From: an uncultured Flavobacteriaceae bacterium
GTDB lineage: Bacteria > Bacteroidota > Bacteroidia > Flavobacteriales > Flavobacteriaceae
Length of the DNA stretch: 64,000 bases
NCBI GenBank assembly: GCA_943789365.1
Contig: CALSTV010000001.1
Location: 1,736,001-1,800,000, forward strand
Direction: 5' to 3'
Shown: positions 44,245 to 52,378 of the stretch, one piece after another
How the letters are laid out: every line of letters starts with the position of its first letter
Position numbering within the stretch: the first letter of the stretch is position 1
Made by a program: the position numbers and the translations under genes
Notes under the pieces: generated by a model
Told to the model about the DNA's origin: nothing
What the model saw: only the letters and a program-made list of their open reading frames with translations
Databases searched by the model: none

Positions 44245-46771
44245 ATGAAACTCTTTATTTGTTTTATGGTCAGTATATACACCTTTTTGGGCGCAAGACT
44301 TTTATGTAGCTAAACATGGAAATGATACCAATCCTGGTACCTTAGAAGCTCCATTTAAAACCATACAACATGGGATACAACAAATGGAGACCGGAAGTAC
44401 CCTGTACATTCGAGAAGGGAACTATCACGAAGTTATAACAGTTGGAGGTATTGGAAATAACAATGTGTCTGGGCAAAAGACGGTAATTACCAATTATCAG
44501 AACGAAAAAGTCGTGATTGACGGTACAGAAACCATTCAAGGTAATTGGGAACAGCACGCTCCAAATATTTACAAATTAACCCTTGATGAAGCCCAAGCTC
44601 CAGTTTGGCAATTATTTGTAGATGGCACCATGCAGGTGCCTGCTAGATGGCCCAATGGGAACACAAACCCCACCGAACCACTAGAACATTCTCAGAATAA
44701 CGAATACGAAGCAAAACCCGGAACTTGGTGGAGTAAAAGCACAACTTGGGCAAATGCCGATGGCAATGGAACCTCTATAAATGTGGATGAAAACGGTATG
44801 TCGATTTGTCAAAACGTCAACTCACATTTCAACATCTTCAATACCGAAGCCAGCTTTACCGGAGGACGCATAATTTATTCCTTTCTGGCACAAGGAGGTG
44901 ATGGAAATCAAGAACGAAGAATTGAAAGTCACCTCGAAGGCAGTAAGCTAATTATGCACAAAGGCTATTCGGGGCCCGGAACAAAAAAAGGCTATGCTAC
45001 CACAGGGAAATACTTTATCATTGAAGACTTACAAGTATTGGATCAAAAACACGAATGGTTTTATACCCCAGAAGACAAAACAATTTACCTTTGGGTAGCA
45101 CCGGATCAGGACATACATAGTATGACGGTAAAAGGTCGTACCATGACACGTGGAATCAGAATTGAAAATGACGCGTACAACGTTACCTTTAAAGGCATCA
45201 ATTTGTATGCATGTAACTTTATTGTCGAAGGTAAATACATTAGTATTGAAGACGCTAAAATTGAATTTCCAGACGCTTCGAGAAGAATGCTGAACGAATT
45301 CCCTAACGAAAGTATAGATGCAGTCAACAGTTATGGAACCCTGGTAACAGGAAAATATTTTACCATGCGTAACTGTGAATACGCCTATTCAGAATTGGGT
45401 TTGAAGTTTTCCTCCGGCGAAGGTGCCCTGTTAGAAAACAATCATATACATCATATATCTATGTGGGGTGTAGGCAAACAAGGAGCCATAGAGTTTGTGA
45501 ATACTTTTAGGAGAAACACCTATCATACAGGTGGTGTACGAGGTGGTATAAAAACCAACACAAACCCTGAAATATCAAGAATTCAAAGTTATAACCTCAT
45601 AAAAGAATTTGGATATATGCAAGTCTCTGATGGTGCAGGACTACAAGTCAACCCGGCGAGACAGCCAGGAACCGTACGACACCATAATTGGTTCTTAAAC
45701 GCTCCAAAATACGGAAGTAGGTTTGATGGTTTTCCGGGAGGAACAGGAGCGACCAATCATCATAATGTTGGAAAAAATGTGAGAGGTGCCTTACAAGTAA
45801 AAGGAGACGGACATTTCATATACAACAACACTTGTTTTGATGGACATCCGGAGAGAAACGATATCATTATACTGTCAGATCCAAACTATGGAGGAAATAG
45901 CACTACCATTACCCAAAACAATTTGGCTGATAGAATGTCAGGAGATAGATCACAAAACCTAACAGCAAGTCCCTTGCCAGGAACTCATGGGTTTAACTGG
46001 AATGGATACAGTAATAGCTCAGCCGTATCTGATTGGCTAGAAGATCCTGAATCTTTTGATTTTAGACCCAAAGCGTCGGCACCAATGGTAGATGCAGGAA
46101 AACAAGTCGCCGGAATAACAGATGGATTTATTGGCGCAGCACCCGATATTGGCGCTTACGAATATGGAGATACCGTATATTGGATTCCCGGTCATCAAAC
46201 CGCTGCAGCGAGCTTTCCAATTCCTAGAAATGGAAGTACAAAAATTTCAACAGATCGCGATCTTATCTTTTTACATGGCTACAAAAGTACCCAAGCTCAT
46301 GTTTACCTAGGAACCGACAAGCAAGCTGTTGCAAACGCTACCACGAGCTCGCCTGAATTTAAAATGATAAAAACCATAAGCAATATCATAAACACCGCTG
46401 AACTCAATTTAACTGAGCATCACTTTGATTCGGAAACCACCTATTATTGGAGAATAGATGCCATAGATGCGCATGGAAACACAACCAAAGGAGACATATG
46501 GGAGTTCAGCACAGTAAATAATTTAAACATCGGCAAGCTACCCTCGGAACAGGAAGGATTTCAACTGTTTCCGAACCCTGTAAAAGGACAACTACACATC
46601 AAAGGGAAAAATAAAATTACTGAGATTCAAATTTATTCGATTACAGGAAAAATAGTCAACACAACGGAACACAGTACCAAAGAAGTAATCTTGACATTTG
46701 CGGGATGGGATTCAGGGGTATACATAGCAAAAATAAATGGTGTGCATACCTATAAAATTATTGTACAATAA
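44245..46771 (+). CDS. right-handed beta-helix protein with type IX sorting domain, frameshift in signal peptide
   Basis: The long frame has its first ATG at 44384, inside the mature domain. A signal peptide MKLFICFMVSIYTF starts at ATG 44245 in another frame. Removing one T from the T5 run 44284-44288 fuses it to WAQDFYVAKHGNDTNPGT, the normal beta-helix opening. The frame as given cannot produce an exported protein from an ATG. The body has a PARWPN block like the neighbours' AQWPN motif, about 15 helix coils, a beta-sandwich (RNGSTKISTDRDLIFLHGYKS...) and a type A sorting domain (FQLFPNPVKGQLHIKG). A glycan lyase or hydrolase role is likely; the family is not assigned. The shift may be a sequencing error. 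Confidence 0.75.
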
Positions 46772-46822
46772 TAAACTACTCCTTATAGTCTTGCGCTAAA
46801 AACTTATAAAAATCAAAAACAA

Positions 46823-48376
46823 ATGAAAAATAGCATTCTAATCGTTTTAATTGCTGCTATGCCGGTTCTCGGAACTGCTCAATCAAAATCCAATGAGGAA
46901 AATCAACGACCTAATATCATCTTCTTCTTTACAGATGATCAGGCATACGATACCCAGAAAGCCTATGGCAACCCGGATGTAAAAACACCGAATATGGACA
47001 AGTTGGCTGCCGATGGAATGGTGTTTAATAGACATTACAATAGCACCGCAATTTGTATGGCAAGTCGCGCAAATGTTATGATTGGGCAATACGAATACAA
47101 AACCGGTTGTAATTTTGAACACGGCCCTATGAAACCTGAAAAATGGAAGCAGTCCTTTCCGTTGCTCTTAAAAGAAGCAGGATACAAGGTGGGCTTTGGA
47201 GGAAAATTTGGTTTCTCTATTGCCGAGGATAGAAACAATCATAAAGAAGAAGGAGAAGTAGCGAAAAGCGATTTTGATTTTTGGGTGGGAGGTCCTGCAC
47301 AAACACATTATAAGACCGCAAAAAACAAAAGCTTAGCCAAATACGCCAAGGCATACCCTCACAGTTCCCGAGCATACGGTGCTGCCACCATAGATTTTAT
47401 GAGGGAGTCCGTAGCAAATAAACAAGCATTTTGTATGAGTGTTTTCTTTAAAGCACCACACAGACCGGTACAACCAGACCCTATGTTTGACCACATTTAC
47501 AAAGACACCCAATTTAGAAAATTACCTAATTATGGAAGAGAGGCCGGCAAACATTTGGCGGCACATTCAAGAACAGGAAGGCAATACCCGCGATTTGTAG
47601 AATGGGGCTATTCTGAAGAAGAAACCTACCAAGATGCATTGCGCAAATACAACCAATTGATTTATGGGGTCGACTATTCCATCGGAATGGTACTCGACGA
47701 ATTGAAAAAGTTAGGTATTGATGACAATACCGTAATTATTCTCTCTTCTGACAACGGCTATTTTAACGGGTCTCATGGCTTAGGGTCTAAAGTATTGCCT
47801 TATGAAGAATCCGTTCGTTGTCCACTGATTATCGCTGATCCAAGGGATAAAAAGGTAGCGAAAAAAGGAAACACAAATACCTTATCTGCCAATGTAGACA
47901 TACCAGCAACCATCCTCGATATTGCGGGTGTTGAAATCCCTAAGGAATATGACGGTAAGAGTTTGTTGCCAGTACTTGATAACCCAAAAAAATCCGTAAG
48001 AACGTCAGTCCCAATCACACAGGTTTGGGGACCTGATACTACCCATTGTTTTTCAGTGGTCGATCAACAGTATAAATATGTATATTGGTATTTTGAAGAT
48101 ACAAACAACGACTTACATCCTACAGAAGAATTGTTTGACCTTAAAAAGGACCCCTTTGAAATGGTAAATGTGGCAACCGATAAAAAATACAATTCCGCAC
48201 TAAAGAAAATGCGTATAAAATATGATAAACAGCTTGCCCATTGGAAAAATGAAGGTGTGAAATACAACGGATATGAGAAGTATGGCGTCCTTTTTGATAG
48301 AGAGCTTCCTTGGCAACAAAAAGAAAAAACCTTAAAAGAAGGTAAGAAAAAAGTAAAACCAATTAGAAATTGGTAA
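46823..48376 (+). CDS. S1-family sulfatase
   Basis: The 517-residue protein has a signal peptide ending LGTAQ, metal motif FFTDDQAYDTQKAYGNP, and formylglycine site CMASR at residue 78 (C-x-A-x-R), followed by GQYEYKTGCNF. Further blocks are GKFGFSIAED, FFKAPHRPVQPD and SSDNGYFNGSHGLGSK. The divergent CMASR site and the PHRPVQP block show a sulfatase subfamily different from the two CAPTR sulfatases here, so a different sulfate position or sugar is likely. Maturation by a formylglycine-generating enzyme or anaerobic maturase is required. Confidence 0.93.
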   Translation: MKNSILIVLIAAMPVLGTAQSKSNEENQRPNIIFFFTDDQAYDTQKAYGNPDVKTPNMDKLAADGMVFNRHYNSTAICMASRANVMIGQYEYKTGCNFEHGPMKPEKWKQSFPLLLKEAGYKVGFGGKFGFSIAEDRNNHKEEGEVAKSDFDFWVGGPAQTHYKTAKNKSLAKYAKAYPHSSRAYGAATIDFMRESVANKQAFCMSVFFKAPHRPVQPDPMFDHIYKDTQFRKLPNYGREAGKHLAAHSRTGRQYPRFVEWGYSEEETYQDALRKYNQLIYGVDYSIGMVLDELKKLGIDDNTVIILSSDNGYFNGSHGLGSKVLPYEESVRCPLIIADPRDKKVAKKGNTNTLSANVDIPATILDIAGVEIPKEYDGKSLLPVLDNPKKSVRTSVPITQVWGPDTTHCFSVVDQQYKYVYWYFEDTNNDLHPTEELFDLKKDPFEMVNVATDKKYNSALKKMRIKYDKQLAHWKNEGVKYNGYEKYGVLFDRELPWQQKEKTLKEGKKKVKPIRNW

Positions 48377-48393
48377 AATAAAATTAGAATCTT

Positions 48394-49899
48394 ATGCACA
48401 AATATTTTATTGCAATACTTGTTTTTACAGGTGTAATACACATTTCACAAGCCCAAATCAAGACCGCTGCTATACAGCCAAATATTATTTTTGTACTCAC
48501 AGACGATCAAGGAATGGGAGACCTTTCTTGCATGGGAAATACAATCGTACGAACACCCAATATTGATTCCTTTTATAAAAAATCCACACGTTTTACCAAT
48601 TTTCATGTAAGTCCAACTTGTGCACCAACACGATCTGCACTGATGAGTGGTCGTAGCCCATTTGAAGTAGGCGTAACCCATACCATCTTACAAAGGGAAC
48701 GCATGGCTTTAGAGGTGGTTACCTTTCCACAAGCCTTGCAGCAGGCGGGATACAAAACAGGTTTGTTTGGAAAATGGCATTTGGGGGATGAAGAACAATA
48801 CCTACCTCAAAACCGTGGCTTTGGAGAAGTGCTCATGCACGGTGCCGGGGGTATAGGTCAAACAAAGTATGGCGACTTCCCGGCCAATTCCAAAAATGTA
48901 TACTTCGACAATGTCTTATTACACAATGACACCATCGTAAAAACCAAAGGTTTCTGTACCGATTTGTTTTTTGATGCCGCACTTGCATGGACACAAGAAC
49001 AGGTAGATCTGAACAAGCCGTTCTTTACCTATATAGCTTTAAATGCACCTCATGGTCCTTTTGTTGCACCTGAAAAATACAAGAAACGATTTTTAGAAGC
49101 TGGATATGACGAAAGAACTGCCGCACGCTATGGTATGATTGAAAACATAGATGACAACTTTGGTCGTATGATGGAACTGTTGGAAAAATGGAAAGCGTTG
49201 GAACACACCCTGGTCATTTTTATGACAGACAACGGAATGAGCGCGCCAAAAATTAAAAAGAACGGAACCCCATTAGATCCGTTTAATGCCGGTATGAAAG
49301 GTAAAAAGAACTCCCCTTGGGAAGGAGGTACGCATGTGCCTTCATTTTGGTATTGGAAGGGGCAAACCCAAGAAGGTATAGATATCGATGCCTTGACAGC
49401 ACATATAGATATTTATCGTACTTTTTGTGACTTGGCAGGAGCAGAGATTCCAAAAAGTAAAATGCCTCCAAGAGGAAGGTCGCTGGTTCCTTTATTAAAA
49501 CAAGCAAATGCCAAATGGCCTAGTAGAAAACTTTTTGTACACAAAGGGCGTTGGAACGACAATAGAAAAAACTTTAAAACCAGAGATGAAAACCAATATA
49601 GAGGTGGAGCCATTAGAAGCGATCAATGGCGTTTGGTATACGATGGTGGTGCGTCAAAACCATTTCTCTCCAACATTTCCAAAGACCCCGGAGAAGAAAA
49701 CAACCTCGCAGCTCAAAATGGTGCACTTGTCAATGATTTACTAGAAGCCTATCAACAATGGTGGACTTCCTTAGCGCCTAATCTAGTAAATGAAGGTTTG
49801 CCTTTGGTGCTACCCGAAGACCAACCGTTTAATTTGAGATACAAAAAACAAGAAAAAGCCTACGGCATTCCAGAATGGAGTCCTAAGGAACTGAAATAA
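48394..49899 (+). CDS. S1-family sulfatase
   Basis: The 501-residue protein has a signal peptide ending ISQAQ, metal motif LTDDQGMGDLSCMGN, formylglycine site CAPTR at residue 76, GKWHLGDEEQ and MTDNGM. It is closely patterned on the sulfatase at 27159 (shared TNFHV, HGAGGIGQT, FCTD, LNAPHGPF) but lacks its lipoprotein signal and C-terminal extension. It is the last gene of the locus, 17 bp after the previous sulfatase gene. It likely acts in the periplasm on the same polysaccharide. Confidence 0.93.
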   Translation: MHKYFIAILVFTGVIHISQAQIKTAAIQPNIIFVLTDDQGMGDLSCMGNTIVRTPNIDSFYKKSTRFTNFHVSPTCAPTRSALMSGRSPFEVGVTHTILQRERMALEVVTFPQALQQAGYKTGLFGKWHLGDEEQYLPQNRGFGEVLMHGAGGIGQTKYGDFPANSKNVYFDNVLLHNDTIVKTKGFCTDLFFDAALAWTQEQVDLNKPFFTYIALNAPHGPFVAPEKYKKRFLEAGYDERTAARYGMIENIDDNFGRMMELLEKWKALEHTLVIFMTDNGMSAPKIKKNGTPLDPFNAGMKGKKNSPWEGGTHVPSFWYWKGQTQEGIDIDALTAHIDIYRTFCDLAGAEIPKSKMPPRGRSLVPLLKQANAKWPSRKLFVHKGRWNDNRKNFKTRDENQYRGGAIRSDQWRLVYDGGASKPFLSNISKDPGEENNLAAQNGALVNDLLEAYQQWWTSLAPNLVNEGLPLVLPEDQPFNLRYKKQEKAYGIPEWSPKELK

Positions 49900-50071
49900 C
49901 AGTTTTAGTTCAATATATTTTGATTATGCGTTAAAAACCTGTTGCATAGTAAAAATTAGTACAGTTTTTAAATTACCTGACACTACATACGGTTAATTCA
50001 AAATTGTATTACTTTTCTAGTGTGAAAAATTCCGCAATGCTAAAAACGTCCATCAGAACAATCAAATGTCT

Positions 50072-50204
50072 GGTCGAGCGAAGTCGAGACCTCGTCGCTT
50101 TTAAAACACTGTTCTCCTCAAAGAATCACGGCTCCTTGACAATCCTGTGCCGAGCCAGCCTTGTCAGCAGACAGCCTTACTGAGGTGCTCGAGGAGACAA
50201 AAGC
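50072..50204. repeat. GC-richer structured intergenic element
   Basis: This stretch holds REP-like words (GAGCGAAGTCGAGACC) and nested inverted repeats: GCTTTT...GTTCTCCTC at 50097-50119 against GAGGAGACAAAAGC at 50191-50204, and TGACAA/TTGTCA inside. It is more GC-rich than its flanks. It could be a decayed interspersed repeat or a structured RNA; no gene is present in 49900-50424. Confidence 0.4.
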
Positions 50205-50310
50205 TTAAATATTTTGTGATTTATTTTTGGATTTATCCATAGAATGCAGCAACAAAAAGCACATTTTTTAATCAATGCCCTTATTTCAATAAACCCCAAA
50301 AAAATAGAAC

Positions 50311-50387
50311 CAAAAGTGAATGTTTTCACTAAAAAACATAATCAAAAGTGAATATGTTCACCAAAAAACATAATTAAAAGTGAATTC
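50311..50387 (+). promoter_or_regulatory. palindromic operator-like array, 32-bp period, upstream of the second ATPase gene
   Basis: AAAAGTGAATGTTTTCAC, AAAAGTGAATATGTTCAC and a shorter AAAAGTGAATTC start at 50312, 50344 and 50376, exactly 32 bp apart, joined by AAAAAACATAAT. Each full unit is a dyad GTGAA-N4-TTCAC. The array ends 14 bp before a -7 box. Confidence 0.75.
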
Positions 50388-50400
50388 AAAATAAATTTGT

Positions 50401-50408
50401 TACCTTTG
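50401..50408 (+). promoter_or_regulatory. -7 promoter box TACCTTTG of the second ATPase gene
   Basis: It fits the Bacteroidota TAnnTTTG consensus, 17 bp before the ATG, just downstream of the operator-like array, so a bound repressor would block polymerase. Confidence 0.5.
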
Positions 50409-50424
50409 TGTTAAATGAAGTGTT

Positions 50425-51543
50425 ATGTATAATCGGTTGTTAACAAGTGAAATAAAATCAAAAATAGGAGATGGTAAGGCCATTTTACTCATTGGACCAA
50501 GGCAAGTTGGGAAGACTACACTGATTCAACATATAATTCAAAATAAAAAGCATTTGTTTCTCGATGCAGATGACCCCGTTGTAAGAAGTATACTCAATAC
50601 TCCGAATACAGATCAAATAAGAAATGTGATCGGTTCTAATAAAATAGTATTTATTGATGAGGCGCAAAGAATTCCCGGAATTGGCCTGACACTTAAAATT
50701 ATAACAGATCAATTTAAAGATGTTCAATTGTTAGTGAGTGGTTCTTCATCATTTGAATTATCAAAAGAAATAAACGAACCTCTTACGGGAAGAAAATGGG
50801 AATATGAATTGTTTCCTATCAGTTGGGAAGAGTTTGAAAATAAAGTAGGATACCTGGCAGCTGAGCAACAAGTTGAAAATCGTCTCCTGTATGGTTTTTA
50901 TCCTGACGTGTTAAACCATCCCGGTGAAGAAAAAGAAATTCTTAAACAACTTGTAAACAGTTATTTGTACAAAGATATTTTGGCTTATTCTAATATTAGA
51001 AAGCCGGAAGTTCTTGAAAAATTGATGCAGGCTTTAGCGCTCCAGGTTGGAAGTGAAGTAAACTACAATGAATTGGCCCAAATAACAGGAGTTGACAAAA
51101 ACACAGTTTCCAATTATATTGACATACTACAAAAGGGATATGTTATTTTTAAATTAAGCAGCTATAGCGGTAATTTAAGAAATGAAATTAAAAAAAATAA
51201 AAAGATATATTTTTACGACAACGGTGTTCGTAATATGGTATTGGGAAATTTTAATTCCTTAGAACTCAGGTCAGATACAGGCGCTTTATGGGAAAACTTT
51301 TTAATGTCGGAAAGACTCAAATACAATCAGTATCACAAGAAGCTGACGAAAATGTATTTTTGGAGAACAGCACAACAACAAGAAGTGGATTTGGTGGAAG
51401 AGCACAATGGTATGTTGACAGGTTTTGAATTCAAGTGGAATTCTAAGAAAAAAGCAAGATTGCCTAAGACATTTGTGCAAACCTATAATGCCAATGAAGA
51501 AATCATCGATAGAAGCAATTTTAGAGCTTTTGTAGGTTTATAA
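50425..51543 (+). CDS. AAA+ ATPase with DUF4143 C-terminal domain
   Basis: The 372-residue protein is of the AAA_14/DUF4143 family. Walker A GPRQVGKT is at residues 24-31, Walker B KIVFIDEAQ at about 74-82, and sensor-like LLVSGSSSFEL follows. The DUF4143 part contains a short helix-turn-helix-like stretch (YNELAQITGVDKNTVSNYIDIL, about 210-231). A C-terminal EVDLVEEHNG...FEFKW pattern is compatible with a nuclease-type core. It is shorter than and divergent from the copy at 365-1684. The gene is isolated, with its own dyad-repeat operator array. Confidence 0.88.
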   Translation: MYNRLLTSEIKSKIGDGKAILLIGPRQVGKTTLIQHIIQNKKHLFLDADDPVVRSILNTPNTDQIRNVIGSNKIVFIDEAQRIPGIGLTLKIITDQFKDVQLLVSGSSSFELSKEINEPLTGRKWEYELFPISWEEFENKVGYLAAEQQVENRLLYGFYPDVLNHPGEEKEILKQLVNSYLYKDILAYSNIRKPEVLEKLMQALALQVGSEVNYNELAQITGVDKNTVSNYIDILQKGYVIFKLSSYSGNLRNEIKKNKKIYFYDNGVRNMVLGNFNSLELRSDTGALWENFLMSERLKYNQYHKKLTKMYFWRTAQQQEVDLVEEHNGMLTGFEFKWNSKKKARLPKTFVQTYNANEEIIDRSNFRAFVGL

Positions 51544-51583
51544 ATGATCATAGCGTCTGAAATAGAAAACATTTTATAATAAC

Positions 51584-52228
51584 CTAGAACAATCCCAATT
51601 GTCCGGGATCACGGTCGAGGTTTGTGGCAATCAATTCCCCTTGAAATCCGCTTGTAAACGAGTTTATGGGTGCCCCTTGTAACCAATCCTGTTCATTGCG
51701 ATCGCTCAGAATCACCGGCATGCGTTTTTTGGAATTGTGAATTTTGCGCATCAAGGCATTCGCTTCCGTAGTGACAATGCTATAGGTTCCTGTGCTAATA
51801 CCTTCTGAATCGACCCAATGGCTATAAATTCCTGCAAAAGCAAATAGGGCATCATTAGGTAAAGAGATTTGGTATTTTTCTTTTTTAGAACCATTGGCCG
51901 TTAACCATTGCCATTCGTAAAAACCATCTGCCAGTACCAAACATCTGTTATGAGTTGCCTCTTTAAAAGCCGGTTTTTCAGTGATGGTTTCAATACGCGC
52001 ATTCAATGTATAGTTTTGAATGCTGTTATCATTAGACCAACTGGGAATCAGTCCCCATTGCAAACATTGAATTTTATCCGGGGCGTCATGGGTAATGACC
52101 GGCGTTTTTGGGAAATCAAAGGCTTTTAGGATCTTTTGAGGATTGAACCCTTCCATATCGTCAATAGTACCTTTGAAGCGTTCCTGTAATTGAGCTTTGC
52201 TTTTTAACAATCGGGTTTGATAACACAT
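51584..52228 (-). CDS. SOS response-associated peptidase (SRAP, HMCES/YedK family)
   Basis: I set the start at 52228 because SRAP proteins must begin Met-Cys: MCYQTRLLKSK exposes Cys2 after Met removal. A longer frame to 52282 would bury it. The family crosslinks to abasic sites in single-stranded DNA through Cys2, protecting them. Supporting blocks are NARIETITEKPAF, RCLVLADGFYEWQW, FAFAGIYSHW, SIVTTEANALMRKIHNSKKRMPVIL, with the conserved Glu in GFYEW and His in KIHNSKKRMP. The length of 214 is typical. It is a single gene. Confidence 0.92.
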   Translation of the reverse strand: MCYQTRLLKSKAQLQERFKGTIDDMEGFNPQKILKAFDFPKTPVITHDAPDKIQCLQWGLIPSWSNDNSIQNYTLNARIETITEKPAFKEATHNRCLVLADGFYEWQWLTANGSKKEKYQISLPNDALFAFAGIYSHWVDSEGISTGTYSIVTTEANALMRKIHNSKKRMPVILSDRNEQDWLQGAPINSFTSGFQGELIATNLDRDPGQLGLF

Positions 52229-52378
52229 AGGTCTTATATTATATAGAAGCCTAAAGTTACTGAATAGTTTAAAAGAAGTCAAAACAGAAATTGTAGAAAG
52301 CTGGGTAACAGACAGCGCTGAGAGACAACTTATAACTAACTAGTGACTGGAGAATAGAGAAAAAGAGAAACAGTGCAA

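Noticed and set aside
50311-50387. Possible short CRISPR-like array
   Set aside because: The joining segments are themselves repeated (AAAAAACATAAT) and the array overlies a promoter; it is operator-like.
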